Below, piece after piece: positions 49,883 through 59,099 of a DNA stretch of 64,000 bases. Position 1 is the stretch's first letter, and each line of letters starts with the position of its first letter. The notes beneath the pieces were generated by a model. That model was not told the DNA's origin, did not search any database, and saw only the letters and a list, made by a program, of their open reading frames with translations. This DNA is from Streptomyces sp. DHE7-1 (GTDB lineage: Bacteria; Actinomycetota; Actinomycetes; Streptomycetales; Streptomycetaceae). A program made the translations under genes and the position numbers. The DNA is taken from contig JACJDG010000003.1 in assembly GCA_016432725.1 (NCBI GenBank), positions 2,666,001-2,730,000 on the forward strand, in the 5' to 3' direction.

Positions 49883-50773
49883 ATGTCTCTCGAGATCACC
49901 AAGGTCACCGCTCGCATCGGCGCCCGGGTCTCCGGCGTCGACATCTCCCGGCCGCTCGCCGTCGAGGAGGTCGCCGGCATCCGCGAGGCGCTGAACGCCC
50001 ACAAGGCGCTCGTCTTCGACGACGTGCGCCTGGACGACGCCGGCCAGCAGGCCTTCGTCCGCCACCTCGGCGACCTCACCACCGCCCATCCGACGGTCGG
50101 CGCCGTCGACGGCTCCCCGAACGTGCTGCCCGTGGACAGCGAACGGGGCCGCGCCAACCACTGGCACACGGACGTCACCTTCGTCCTCAACCCGCCGCAG
50201 GCCAGCACCCTGCGTTCGATCACCGTCCCGCCGTACGGCGGCGAGACCCTGATCGCCAACGCGGCGGGCGCGTACCGCGACCTGCCCGAACCGCTGCGCC
50301 GGCTCGCCGACACCCTGTGGGCCGAGCACACCAACGACTACGACTACGCGGTGCCGGACGAGGCGATCGACGAGGAGAAGGCCGCCCAGCGCGCCCGGTT
50401 CACGTCGATCAAGTACCGCACCGCCCATCCGGTGGTCCGCGTCCACCCGCTGACCGGTGAGCGGGGCCTGTTCATCGGCGGGTTCGCGCAGCGGATCGTG
50501 GGGCTCTCGGTGGGCGAGTCCCGCAAGATCCTCGACCTGCTGCAGGCATACGTCACCCGCCCTGAGAACGTGCTGCGCCACCGCTGGTCGGCGAACCAGC
50601 TCGTGCTCTTCGACAACCGCATCACCCAGCACTACGCCGTCGACAACTACGACGGGCGGCCGCGCCGGCTGCACCGGGTGACCGCCGCCGGTGACGTCCC
50701 GGTGGGTGTCGAGGGCAAGGAGAGCTACTCGATCGAGGGCGACGCCTCGCACTACACGCCGGTCGCGGCGTAA
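49883..50773 (+). CDS. TauD/TfdA family Fe(II)/2-oxoglutarate dioxygenase
   Basis: 296 aa. It hydroxylates a substrate such as taurine or an alkyl sulfate or sulfonate, releasing sulfite or sulfate. The iron triad is the HxD in HWHTDVTF (H95, D97) and the His in ITQHYAVDNYDG; the 2-oxoglutarate Arg follows in RPRRLHRV. It starts 14 bp after the monooxygenase and closes the operon before a strong terminator. Confidence 0.9.
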   Translation: MSLEITKVTARIGARVSGVDISRPLAVEEVAGIREALNAHKALVFDDVRLDDAGQQAFVRHLGDLTTAHPTVGAVDGSPNVLPVDSERGRANHWHTDVTFVLNPPQASTLRSITVPPYGGETLIANAAGAYRDLPEPLRRLADTLWAEHTNDYDYAVPDEAIDEEKAAQRARFTSIKYRTAHPVVRVHPLTGERGLFIGGFAQRIVGLSVGESRKILDLLQAYVTRPENVLRHRWSANQLVLFDNRITQHYAVDNYDGRPRRLHRVTAAGDVPVGVEGKESYSIEGDASHYTPVAA

Positions 50774-50810
50774 CCGGAGTCTCACCCTTCGTACAGCGCG
50801 TGTCCGGATG

Positions 50811-50848
50811 CTGGGCGGCCCCTTCGCCGGAGCGAACGGGCCGCCCAG
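50811..50848 (+). terminator. terminator of the sulfonate operon
   Basis: CTGGGCGGCCC and GGGCCGCCCAG form an 11-bp stem. TTCGC/GCGAA continues the stem with one mismatch up to a CGGA loop. It lies 37 bp after the dioxygenase stop. Confidence 0.85.
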
Positions 50849-50891
50849 ACTGGCCGGGTTTTTGCCCGCCGATGACTGGACGAGCCGCGCC

Positions 50892-52274
50892 ATGCCCCAC
50901 AGCACCCTCGAGACGCCACCGCGGCAGCGGTCCGGCGACTCCCTCTCCCACGGTCTCAAGCAGCGCCACCTGTCGATGATCGCCCTCGGCGGAGTGATCG
51001 GCGCCGGCCTGTTCGTCGGCTCCGGCGCCGGTATCGCGGCCGCCGGACCCTCCATCGTCGTCGCGTACGCCGTCTCCGGCGTACTGGTGATGCTGGTGAT
51101 GCGGATGCTCGGCGAGATGTCCGCCGCCTACCCGTCCTCGGGGTCGTTCTCCGCCCACGCCGAGCGGGCCATGGGGCCGTGGGCCGGGTTCGCCGCCGGC
51201 TGGTCGTTCTGGGTGCTGCTGTGCACCGCGGTGGGCCTGGAGGGCATCGGCGCGGCGAACATCGTGCAGGGCTGGCTGCCGCACACCCCGCAGTGGCCCT
51301 GGGTGGCCCTGTTCATGCTGGTGTTCTGCGGTGCGAACCTCACGGCCGTGAAGAACTTCGGCGAGTTCGAGTTCTGGTTCGCGGCGCTGAAGGTCGGCGC
51401 GATCGGCCTGTTCCTGGTCCTCGGCGGACTGGCCATCGCGGGCGTCCTGCCCGGCACCCACTCCCCCGGTACCTCCCACCTCGGCGACTTCCTGCCCCAC
51501 GGCAGCGAGGGGCTGGTGGTCGGCCTGCTGGCCTCGGTCTTCGCCTACGGCGGCCTGGAGACGGTCACCATCGCGGCGGCCGAGTCCCAGGACCCGGTCA
51601 AGGGCGTGGCGAGCGCGGTGCGCACCGCCATGTGGCGGATCGCCCTGTTCTACATCGGTTCGATGGCGGTCATCGTGACCCTGGTCCCGTGGAACGCCAA
51701 GTCGGTCGTGACGGACGGCCCCTACGTCGCGGCCCTGCGGCAGATCGGCCTGCCCGGCGCCGACCAGGTGATGAACGTGGTCATCCTGGTGGCGCTGCTG
51801 TCGGCGATGAACGCCAACATCTACGGCTCCTCGCGCATCGCCTACTCGCTGGTCGAGCGCGGCCAGGGTCCGAAGGTGCTGGCGAAGGTCTCCGGCGGGG
51901 TGCCGCGGATCGCCGTCCTCGTCTCGTCGGTCTTCGGCTTCGGGTGCGTGCTGCTCAGCTACTGGCGGCCGGACGACGTCTTCCCCTGGCTGCTGAACAT
52001 GATCGGCGCGGTGATCCTGGTCGTCTGGATCTTCATCGCGGTCTCCCAGCTCCTGCTGCGCCGCCGCATCGAGCGGGAGGCGCCGGAGAAGCTGGTCGTG
52101 CGGATGTGGGCGTTCCCGTACCTCACCTGGGTCGCCCTGGCCGGCATGGCGGCGATCTTCGTCCTCATGGCCCGGGAGCCGGACACCCGCCTCCAGCTCC
52201 TGTCCACCGGCGGCATGACGCTGTTCCTCGCGGCCGTGGGCTACGCCTGGCAGCGGGCCCGCGCCAGGAGCTGA
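50892..52274 (+). CDS. amino acid permease, APC family (second copy)
   Basis: 460 aa with about twelve membrane helices. The APC signature region is MIALGGVIGAGLFVGSGAGI followed by MRMLGEMSAAYPSSGSFSAH, closely similar along its length to the permease at 41773. ATG 50892 has GGACGAG upstream. It starts 43 bp after the sulfonate operon terminator, so it may be a separate unit with the promoter within the terminator region. Confidence 0.88.
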   Translation: MPHSTLETPPRQRSGDSLSHGLKQRHLSMIALGGVIGAGLFVGSGAGIAAAGPSIVVAYAVSGVLVMLVMRMLGEMSAAYPSSGSFSAHAERAMGPWAGFAAGWSFWVLLCTAVGLEGIGAANIVQGWLPHTPQWPWVALFMLVFCGANLTAVKNFGEFEFWFAALKVGAIGLFLVLGGLAIAGVLPGTHSPGTSHLGDFLPHGSEGLVVGLLASVFAYGGLETVTIAAAESQDPVKGVASAVRTAMWRIALFYIGSMAVIVTLVPWNAKSVVTDGPYVAALRQIGLPGADQVMNVVILVALLSAMNANIYGSSRIAYSLVERGQGPKVLAKVSGGVPRIAVLVSSVFGFGCVLLSYWRPDDVFPWLLNMIGAVILVVWIFIAVSQLLLRRRIEREAPEKLVVRMWAFPYLTWVALAGMAAIFVLMAREPDTRLQLLSTGGMTLFLAAVGYAWQRARARS

Positions 52275-52300
52275 TCCGGCCCCGCCCCCGCGCCACCCCG

Positions 52301-52331
52301 AAGGCCCCCGCGTACGACACGCGGGGGCCTT
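52301..52331 (+). terminator. terminator downstream of permease
   Basis: Perfect 13-bp stem (AAGGCCCCCGCGT / ACGCGGGGGCCTT) with an ACGAC loop, 26 bp after the permease stop and before the sodF promoter. Confidence 0.88.
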
Positions 52332-52366
52332 TGTGTTGCCCGCGCCTTGTTGTTGCTAGCGTGTAG

Positions 52367-52383
52367 TTGCAAGATACTTGCAA
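52367..52383. promoter_or_regulatory. Nur box in the sodF promoter
   Basis: TTGCAAGATACTTGCAA is an exact match to the Nur operator described in S. coelicolor (TTGCAA-N5-TTGCAA). It ends 24 bp before the sodF start. Nickel-loaded Nur would repress sodF while the nickel superoxide dismutase is used. Confidence 0.85.
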
Positions 52384-52407
52384 TAAGGTTCGGAGGGGAA
52401 CCCGCCC

Positions 52408-53055
52408 ATGCCCGTGTACTCGCTGCCCGACCTGCCCTACGACTACTCCGCGCTGGCGCCCGTGATCAGCCCCGAGATCATCGAGCTGCACCACGACAAG
52501 CACCACGCGGCCTACGTGAAGGGCGCCAACGACACCCTGGAGCAGCTCGCCGAGGCGCGGGAGAAGGAGGCCTGGGGCGGTGTCAACGGCCTGGAGAAGA
52601 ACCTGGCCTTCCACCTCTCCGGGCACATCCTGCACTCGATCTACTGGCAGAACATGACCGGCCCGAAGGAGGGCGGCGGCGAGCCCCTCGCGGCGGACGG
52701 CGTGGGTGAGCTGGCCGAGGCGGTCAAGGAGTCGTTCGGCTCCTTCGCCGCCTTCCGGACCCAGCTCTCCAAGGCCGCGGCCACCACCCAGGGATCGGGC
52801 TGGGGCGTACTGGCGTACGAGCCGCTGAGCGGCCGGCTGATCGTGGAGCAGGTCTACGACCACCAGGGCAACGTCGGTCAGGGCTCGACCCCGCTCCTCG
52901 TCTTCGACGCCTGGGAGCACGCCTTCTACCTGCAGTACCGCAACCAGAAGGCGGACTTCGTCGAGGCGATGTGGCAGGTCGTGGACTGGCAGGACGTGGC
53001 CCGGCGCCACGAGGCCGCCAGGTCGCGCGCCGACGTGCTGCCGCTCATCCCCTGA
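52408..53055 (+). CDS. sodF: iron (Fe-Zn) superoxide dismutase
   Basis: 215 aa. It converts superoxide to H2O2 and O2 in the cytoplasm. Metal ligands are in [22 protein letters not shown] and [22 protein letters not shown] precedes ATG 52408. A nickel-responsive box overlaps the promoter region, as in S. coelicolor sodF. The gene converges on a DsbA-like gene, with a shared terminator. Confidence 0.95.
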   Translation: MPVYSLPDLPYDYSALAPVISPEIIELHHDKHHAAYVKGANDTLEQLAEAREKEAWGGVNGLEKNLAFHLSGHILHSIYWQNMTGPKEGGGEPLAADGVGELAEAVKESFGSFAAFRTQLSKAAATTQGSGWGVLAYEPLSGRLIVEQVYDHQGNVGQGSTPLLVFDAWEHAFYLQYRNQKADFVEAMWQVVDWQDVARRHEAARSRADVLPLIP

Positions 53056-53109
53056 GAACGTCCCGCCTCGTGATCGTCTTCTCACCCTTCACGACGGCGG
53101 GCGGATGAG

Positions 53110-53148
53110 GGAGGGCCCCCGCGAGGACGTGACTCGCGGGGGCCCTCC
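53110..53148. terminator. bidirectional terminator between sodF and DsbA-like gene
   Basis: GAGGGCCCCCGCGAG and CTCGCGGGGGCCCTC form a 15-16 bp perfect stem with a GACGTGA loop. Confidence 0.88.
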
Positions 53149-53163
53149 TGCTGTGCGCGGGCT

Positions 53164-53825
53164 CTACAGGTTGCTGAAGTCCGGGCCCTTGGTGCGGGTC
53201 CGCTTGATCTCGTAGAAGCCGGGGACGGAGGCGACCGCGAGGGTGCCGTCCCACAGGCGGGCCGCCTCCTCGCCCTTCGGGGCGGGGTGACGACCGGGCC
53301 GAAGAAGGCGATCTGCTCGCCGTCGGGTCCCGGCACCGCGATGACCGGGGTGCCGACGTCCTGGCCGACCTTCTCGATGCCCTCCTTGTGGGAGGCGCGC
53401 AGCTCGGCGTCGAACTCGAAGTCCTCCTGCTCGGCGTACTCGATCAGCTCGGCCGGCAGGCCGACGTCCGCGAGCGCGCCGGCGACGGCCTCCACGGTGG
53501 GGCCCTCGCCGTTGTTGTGGATGCGGGTGCCGAGCGCGGTGTAGAGCGGGCCGAGGACGTCCGCCCCGTGCTTCTGCCAGGCGGCGGTGACCACGCGTAC
53601 CGGCTGCCAGGCCTTGGTGGCGAGCATGTCCCGGTACTCCTCCGGCAGCTCGTCCAGCCGGTCCTCGTTGAGGACGGCGAGGCTCATGATGTGCCAGCTC
53701 ACCTCGATGTCCCGCACCTTCTCCACCTCCAGCACCCAGCGGGAGGTCATCCAGGCCCAGGGGCACAGCGGGTCGAACCAGAAATCCACGGGGGTCTTGC
53801 CGGAGGGGGTCGCGGTCTCGGACAT
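53164..53825 (-). CDS. DsbA-family (mycothiol-dependent nitroreductase-like) protein (one-base frameshift in assembly)
   Basis: About 220 aa after repair. Thioredoxin/DsbA fold with the active-site stretch FWFDPLCPWAWMTSRW and helical insert. The site is C-P-W-A, so only one Cys is present instead of the usual CPWC/CxxC. Relatives such as Rv2466c are mycothiol-dependent reductases. No signal peptide, so cytoplasmic. The G run at 53284-53287 lacks one base; repair joins FFGPVVTP to APKGEEAARLWDG. ATG 53825 has GAGGAG upstream. Confidence 0.85.
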
Positions 53826-53989
53826 GCTTCTCCTCAGCGAAGGTCTTTTGAAGCGGCAACAGCCCCGCCGCTCCCGCCATTCCCGCGCCGGCCGTGTCGA
53901 GGGTTTCCCCTGATGTGCCATGTCAGGTGCGCATGGCAGGATCGGTCCTGTTGTGAGGTGTCCAAGCGACCACGAGGGAGTGCCACGAC

Positions 53990-56572
53990 GTGCCCGGTGA
54001 GAATCTGACCCGCGACGAGGCCCGGGAGCGGGCCGCCCTGCTGTCCGTGGACGGCTACGAGGTGGCGCTGGACCTGCGGTCCGCCGTCGGGGACGGGGGC
54101 GCCGAGCCGCGCACCTTCGACTCCGTGACGGTGATCAGGTTCCGCTGCAACGAGCCGGGCGCGTCGAGCTTCGCGGACCTGATCGCGCCGAGCGTGACCT
54201 CGGTCACGCTCAACGGCAGGGACCTGGACCCCGGCGCGGTCTTCGACGGCTCCCGCATCCTGCTGGAGGACCTGGCCGAGGAGAACGAGCTGACGGTCCA
54301 CGCCCGGTGCGCCTACTCCCGCACCGGTGAGGGCATGCACCGCTTCGTCGACCCCGAGGACGGCGAGGTCTACCTCTACACCCAGTACGAGCCGGCCGAC
54401 GCCCGCCGGGTGTACGCCAACTTCGAGCAGCCGGACCTGAAGGCGCCGTACCGCTTCGAGGTGCGGGCGCCCGAGGGCTGGACGGTGTGGAGCAACGGCG
54501 CCGGTGAACTCACCGACGGTGTCTGGCGGTTCGCGGAGACCAAGCCGATCTCGACGTACATCACCTGCGTGGTGGCGGGGCCGTACCACTACGTGACCGA
54601 CCACTACGAGCGGGTCTTCGAGGACGGCACGAAGCTGGAGATCCCGCTGGGCGCGATGTGCCGCAAGGGGCTCGCCCCGCACTTCGACGCCGAGGACGTC
54701 TTCCTGGTCACCAAGCAGGGCCTGGACTTCTTCCACGACCACTTCGACTACCCGTACCCGTTCGGGAAGTACGACCAGGCGTTCGTCCCCGAGTACAACC
54801 TGGGGGCGATGGAGAACCCGGGTCTGGTGACCTTCCGCGAGGAGTACATCTTCCGCGGCAAGGTGACGCAGGCGTCGTACGAGGCGCGGGCCAACGTGAT
54901 CCTGCACGAGATGGCCCACATGTGGTTCGGCGACCTGGTCACCATGGAGTGGTGGGACGACCTGTGGCTGAAGGAGTCCTTCGCGGACTTCATGGGCACG
55001 TTCGTGAACGTCGGAGCGACCCGCTTCACCGACGCCTGGATCACCTTCGCCAACCGCCGCAAGGCCTGGGCCTACCGCGCGGACCAGCTGCCCTCCACGC
55101 ACCCGATCACGGCGGACATCCGCGACCTGCAGGACGCCAAGCTCAACTTCGACGGCATCACCTACGCCAAGGGCGCCTCGGTGCTCAAGCAGCTGGTGGC
55201 GTACGTCGGCCAGGACGCCTTCCTCGAGGGCGCGCGCCGCTACTTCAAGCGCAACGCCTACGGCAACACCCGCCTGGGCGACCTGCTGTCGGTGCTGGCG
55301 GAGACCAGCGGCCGGGACATGACGGTGTGGGCCCGGTCCTGGCTGCAGACGGCCGGCGTCAACTCGCTGACCCCGCAGGTGCTGCTGGACACCGAGGGCG
55401 GCCGGATCGCCGAGCTCGCCGTGCTCCAGGAGGCGCCCGAGGCCTACCCGGAGCTGCGTCCGCACCGGGTCGCGGTCGGTTTGTACCGGCGCACGCCCGA
55501 GGGCGCGCTGGAGCGGTACGCGCGCGTGGAGACCGACGTCGAGGGTCCGCGTACGGTCGTGGCGGAGCTGGCCGGCGCCCGGGCGCCGGAGCTGGTGCTG
55601 GTCAACGACGACGACCTGACGTACTGCAAGGTCCGTTTCGACGAGACCTCGCTGGCCACCCTGCGCGAGCATCTGGGCGCGCTCACCGATCCGCTGGCCC
55701 GGGCCCTGTGCTGGTCGGCGCTGTGGAACCTCACCCGGGACGCCCTGCTGCCGGCCCGGGACTTCGTCGGCCTGGTGCTGCGGTTCGCGGGCCGCGAGTC
55801 CGACATCGGCGTGCTCCAGATGCTGCACGCCTGGGCGAACTCGGCGCTGGTGCACTACGTGGCGCCGCGGTGGCGCGCGGCCGGCGAGCGGCTGGTGGCC
55901 GAGGGGGCGCTGCGCGAGCTGCGGGCGGCCGGGCCGGGCAGCGAGCACCAGCTCGCCTGGGCGCGCTTCTTCGCCGCGGTGGCCTCGTCGGAGGCGGACC
56001 TCGCCCTGCTGAAGGGCCTGCTGGACGGCACGGAGACGGTCGACGGGCTGGCGGTGGACCAGGAGCTGCGCTGGGCGTTCCTCGAGCCGCTGGCGGCGCA
56101 CGGGGTGGCGGACGAGGCGGTGCTGGCGGCCGAACTGGCCCGCGACGACACGGCGTCCGGCAAGCGGCACCAGGTCCGCTGTCTGGCGGCCCGCCCGTCG
56201 GCGGCGGTGAAGGCGCAGGCCTGGGCCCAGGTGGTGGAGTCCGACGCGCTGTCCAACGCGCTCGTGGAGGCGACCATCGCGGGCTTCGGCCTGCCCTCGC
56301 AGCGGGAGCTGACCGCGCCGTACGCGGAGAAGTACTTCGCCGTGATCGACCGGGTGTGGCGCGAGCGGTCGATCCAGATCGGCATGGACGTGGTGCGCGG
56401 GCTGTACCCCTCCCACCAGGACCGGCCCGAGACGCTGGAGGCGACCGACGCCTGGCTCGCGGCGCACGCGGACGCGGCCCCGGCGCTGCGCCGGCTGGTG
56501 CTGGAGGCACGGGACGACCTGGCCCGGGCGCTGCGCGGACAGGAGTGCGACGCGGCGGCGGCCGGCCACTGA
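53990..56572 (+). CDS. pepN: aminopeptidase N (M1 family)
   Basis: 860 aa, full length. It removes N-terminal residues from peptides. The exopeptidase motif GAMEN lies in EYNLGAMENPGLVTFRE. The zinc site is HEMAH at residues 306-310 with Glu329 exactly 18 residues on. The ERAP1-like helical C-terminal domain completes the protein. The start is GTG 53990. It is divergent from the DsbA-like gene; a terminator follows. Confidence 0.95.
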   Translation: MPGENLTRDEARERAALLSVDGYEVALDLRSAVGDGGAEPRTFDSVTVIRFRCNEPGASSFADLIAPSVTSVTLNGRDLDPGAVFDGSRILLEDLAEENELTVHARCAYSRTGEGMHRFVDPEDGEVYLYTQYEPADARRVYANFEQPDLKAPYRFEVRAPEGWTVWSNGAGELTDGVWRFAETKPISTYITCVVAGPYHYVTDHYERVFEDGTKLEIPLGAMCRKGLAPHFDAEDVFLVTKQGLDFFHDHFDYPYPFGKYDQAFVPEYNLGAMENPGLVTFREEYIFRGKVTQASYEARANVILHEMAHMWFGDLVTMEWWDDLWLKESFADFMGTFVNVGATRFTDAWITFANRRKAWAYRADQLPSTHPITADIRDLQDAKLNFDGITYAKGASVLKQLVAYVGQDAFLEGARRYFKRNAYGNTRLGDLLSVLAETSGRDMTVWARSWLQTAGVNSLTPQVLLDTEGGRIAELAVLQEAPEAYPELRPHRVAVGLYRRTPEGALERYARVETDVEGPRTVVAELAGARAPELVLVNDDDLTYCKVRFDETSLATLREHLGALTDPLARALCWSALWNLTRDALLPARDFVGLVLRFAGRESDIGVLQMLHAWANSALVHYVAPRWRAAGERLVAEGALRELRAAGPGSEHQLAWARFFAAVASSEADLALLKGLLDGTETVDGLAVDQELRWAFLEPLAAHGVADEAVLAAELARDDTASGKRHQVRCLAARPSAAVKAQAWAQVVESDALSNALVEATIAGFGLPSQRELTAPYAEKYFAVIDRVWRERSIQIGMDVVRGLYPSHQDRPETLEATDAWLAAHADAAPALRRLVLEARDDLARALRGQECDAAAAGH

Positions 56573-56631
56573 TCCTTGGCCACGGATTCCGCTTTCGGTG
56601 ACCGTTACGGAATTCAGTCAATAGCAGCCGT

Positions 56632-56666
56632 AACCCCTGGTCCGCACCTGATCGGACCAGGGGTTT
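56632..56666 (+). terminator. terminator downstream of pepN
   Basis: Perfect 13-bp stem (AACCCCTGGTCCG / CGGACCAGGGGTT) with an 8-nt loop, ending in TT plus one more T. Confidence 0.85.
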
Positions 56667-56733
56667 CCGGTCCCTACTCGGCACCCGAACACCCGTCCTT
56701 TAATACCGCGTTGTCCGCATTTCTCGACGGACG

Positions 56734-56749
56734 TGTAACAGCGGTTACA
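56734..56749. promoter_or_regulatory. TGTAAC palindrome upstream of AbiEi-like gene
   Basis: TGTAACAGCGGTTACA is a perfect 6-bp inverted repeat with a 4-bp spacer, 31 bp before the ATG at 56780. It could be an autoregulatory operator for the winged-helix domain encoded by the gene. Confidence 0.45.
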
Positions 56750-56779
56750 GGAGGGACGCGGCGCGGGAACGTCGACGCC

Positions 56780-57817
56780 ATGACGCACGACACCCCGCTC
56801 TCCCCCCGCACCCTGCGCCACCTCCCCGACGTCCGCCGGCGCATCATGACGGCCGCTCAGCTCCGCTCCCACGGGGTCTCCACGGCCGAGCTGAACGAGC
56901 AGTGCCGGCCCGGCGGCACCTGGCAGCTGCTGCTGCCGAACGTGGTCCTGCTCCACCCCGGCCCGCCGACCAGCGAGGAGCGGCTGCACGGCGCGCTGCT
57001 GTACGCGGCACGGGAGTCGGCGCCTGGCGTCCCCACGCAGCCCACGGCCGGCGACCCGCACCGCCCGGTGTACCCGGAGACGATGATCACGGGTCTGGCG
57101 GCGCTCACCCTGTACGGCTTCTCCGCCACCCCGCCCCTGCTCTCCCTGGACCACGTCGAGGTCCTGGTCCCGCGGCTGCGCCGGCTGCGCACCACGGGCT
57201 ACGTCCGCGTGCTGCGCGCCCCGGACCTGCCCACGCCCGTGGCGGTGACGGGCCTGCCGGTGGCTCCGGTGCCGCGCGCGCTGGCGGACGCGGTGGCGGG
57301 TCTGACCGACGCGGGCGCGGTCCGCCGGCTGCTGACCGAGGCGGTGCGCGACGGCCACTGCGAGCCCGCGGCGGTGGTGCGCGAGCTGACCCGGGCGAAG
57401 CTGCTGAACCGCCCGCACGTGGTGGGCGCGGTGGACTCGCTGGTGGCCGAGGGCCGGGCGGTCGCGGAGGACCGGCTGTACCGGATGGTCGGCGAGCACG
57501 GGCTGCCCGACCCGGTGTGGAACGTGGACCTGCGCCTGCCCGGCGGGCCCCACCTCGGCGGCCTGGACGCCTACTGGCCCGAGCAGGCGGTCGCGGTGGA
57601 GCTCGACACCCGCGCGCCCCGGCAGGACGAGGACGCGATGTGGTCGGAGTACGCGCGCAAGCGGGAGCACCTGGAGCGGCTGGGGATCACGGTCGTCCAC
57701 ATCACCCCCCGCAAGCTCAGGGAGTCCATGGAGCAGCAGGCGGCGGTGGTCCGGACGGCCCTGATGGCGTCCGGCGACCGTGATCCGGCGGCGTACGTCG
57801 TGGTGCTGCCGCGGTAG
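56780..57817 (+). CDS. AbiEi-like winged-helix protein with nuclease-fold (DUF559-like) C terminus
   Basis: 345 aa. The N-terminal ~60 residues resemble AbiEi-type antitoxin winged helices (RRIMTAAQLRSHGVSTAEL). The middle is AbiEi-like (LGLAALTLYGF-type segment at TGLAALTLYGFSATPP). The C-terminal part looks like a Vsr/DUF559 PD-(D/E)xK fold: LGGLDAYWPEQAVAVELDT, then YARKREHLERLGITVVHIT. No toxin gene is adjacent. The ATG at 56780 lacks a close ribosome site; AGGAGGG is 24 bases away, so the start is uncertain. Confidence 0.6.
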   Translation: MTHDTPLSPRTLRHLPDVRRRIMTAAQLRSHGVSTAELNEQCRPGGTWQLLLPNVVLLHPGPPTSEERLHGALLYAARESAPGVPTQPTAGDPHRPVYPETMITGLAALTLYGFSATPPLLSLDHVEVLVPRLRRLRTTGYVRVLRAPDLPTPVAVTGLPVAPVPRALADAVAGLTDAGAVRRLLTEAVRDGHCEPAAVVRELTRAKLLNRPHVVGAVDSLVAEGRAVAEDRLYRMVGEHGLPDPVWNVDLRLPGGPHLGGLDAYWPEQAVAVELDTRAPRQDEDAMWSEYARKREHLERLGITVVHITPRKLRESMEQQAAVVRTALMASGDRDPAAYVVVLPR

Positions 57818-57851
57818 TCCCGGCCTCCGGAGGGCCGGCCGGCGCGGAGGG

Positions 57852-59006
57852 CTAGCCTCCGCAGAACTCCTTCTCGGTGACGGCGTCGGTGCCGCCCACC
57901 CAGTCGCCGTTGAAGTTGAGCGCGAGGGAGTGCCGGCCGTCGGCCGTGGTCACCGCCGAGGTGGCGGAGCCGTGGATGCCGCCGTCGTGGCCCCAGACGT
58001 GCACGCCGCAGCTCAGCCTGGTGTCCATCAGGCCCAGGCCGTAACCGGCGTTGGCGGAGCCGTCGGTCCGTACGGTGGTCTTCATCTCCTTGAGCTGCCG
58101 GGGCGGGAGCACCTTCCCGCTCAGCAGCGCGGAGTAGAAGTGGCCGAGATCCGCCGAGTCGGAGATCATCTCGCCGGCCGCGGAGGCGATGGAGGGGTTG
58201 AGCTCGGTGACGTCGTAGGTCGGGCCCGTGGCCGTCAGGGCGAGCTTGGAGTAGGCGCGGCCGCTGGGCCGGGGGACGGTGACCCGGGTGCCGGGCAGCG
58301 AGGTGGCGGTGAGCCGCAGCGGCCGGATGAGCCGCCGCCGGATCTCGGTGGCGTAGGAGTGGCCCGTCACCTTCTCGATCACCATGCCGGCGACGACGTA
58401 GTTGGTGTTGGAGTACTTCCAGGACGTGCCCGGCGCGAAGTCGGGCTCGTGCCGCATGGCGGTCGCCACCAGGTCGCGCGGGGTGAGGGTGTCGTAGCGG
58501 TGCCGGAAGAAGCCGTCCCTGAGGAAGTAGGCGCGGACGAACTCGGCGTCGGAGGTGTAGTTGTAGACGCCGCTGGTGTGGTTCAGCAGTTGCCGGAGGG
58601 TGATCCGGCGGCCGTCGTGGCCGTGGCCCCGCAGCAGGCCGGGCAGCCAGGTGTCCACGGTGTCGTCCAGGGTGAGGCGGCCCTCCGCCTCCAGTTGCAG
58701 CAGGACGGTGGCGACGAAGGTCTTGGTGACGCTGCCGACCCGGTAGCGGTCGGCGGCCGAGCGCGGCGCGCCCGTGACGACGTCGCCCACGCCGGCGGTC
58801 GCCGACCAGGTGCCCCGGGCGTCCTTCGCGGTGACGGTCACCCCGGGCACACCGGCCGCGACGGCCGCCTCGATCGCCCGGCGGGTGGCCTGGTGGCCGC
58901 CGGTGTCGCGGCCGGACGCGGCGGGTCCGGCCGCGACGGCCGGACCCGCCAGGGCCGCAGACAGGAGCAGGGCGGTGGTGCCCACCAGGGCGGTGCGGAC
59001 GCGCAT
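57852..59006 (-). CDS. secreted serine hydrolase / D-Ala-D-Ala carboxypeptidase-like
   Basis: 384 aa from ATG 59006 (GGGGGAC upstream). A signal peptide ends near AGPAVAAGP. Motifs of the class C beta-lactamase/R61 family are SVTKTF (SxxK), YSNTNY (YxN) and HDGG (HxG), with NHTSGVYNYT between. Two Cys (LSCGVHVW, KEFCGG) may form a disulfide. It probably trims peptidoglycan peptides or hydrolyses esters outside the cell. Confidence 0.85.
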   Translation of the reverse strand: MRVRTALVGTTALLLSAALAGPAVAAGPAASGRDTGGHQATRRAIEAAVAAGVPGVTVTAKDARGTWSATAGVGDVVTGAPRSAADRYRVGSVTKTFVATVLLQLEAEGRLTLDDTVDTWLPGLLRGHGHDGRRITLRQLLNHTSGVYNYTSDAEFVRAYFLRDGFFRHRYDTLTPRDLVATAMRHEPDFAPGTSWKYSNTNYVVAGMVIEKVTGHSYATEIRRRLIRPLRLTATSLPGTRVTVPRPSGRAYSKLALTATGPTYDVTELNPSIASAAGEMISDSADLGHFYSALLSGKVLPPRQLKEMKTTVRTDGSANAGYGLGLMDTRLSCGVHVWGHDGGIHGSATSAVTTADGRHSLALNFNGDWVGGTDAVTEKEFCGG

Positions 59007-59099
59007 GCTGTCCCCCAACGTGTGGTGTTCGGTGCGGTCGGGGGGAGATACCCGGCAGTGCGCGCGATCGTGCCTGCCCGTAACCCGGTTGAGTGACTC

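Noticed and set aside
53834..56569. Long open frame (~900 codons) antisense to pepN
   Set aside because: Shadow of the aminopeptidase gene; Arg/Val/Gly-rich with no motif or start signal.
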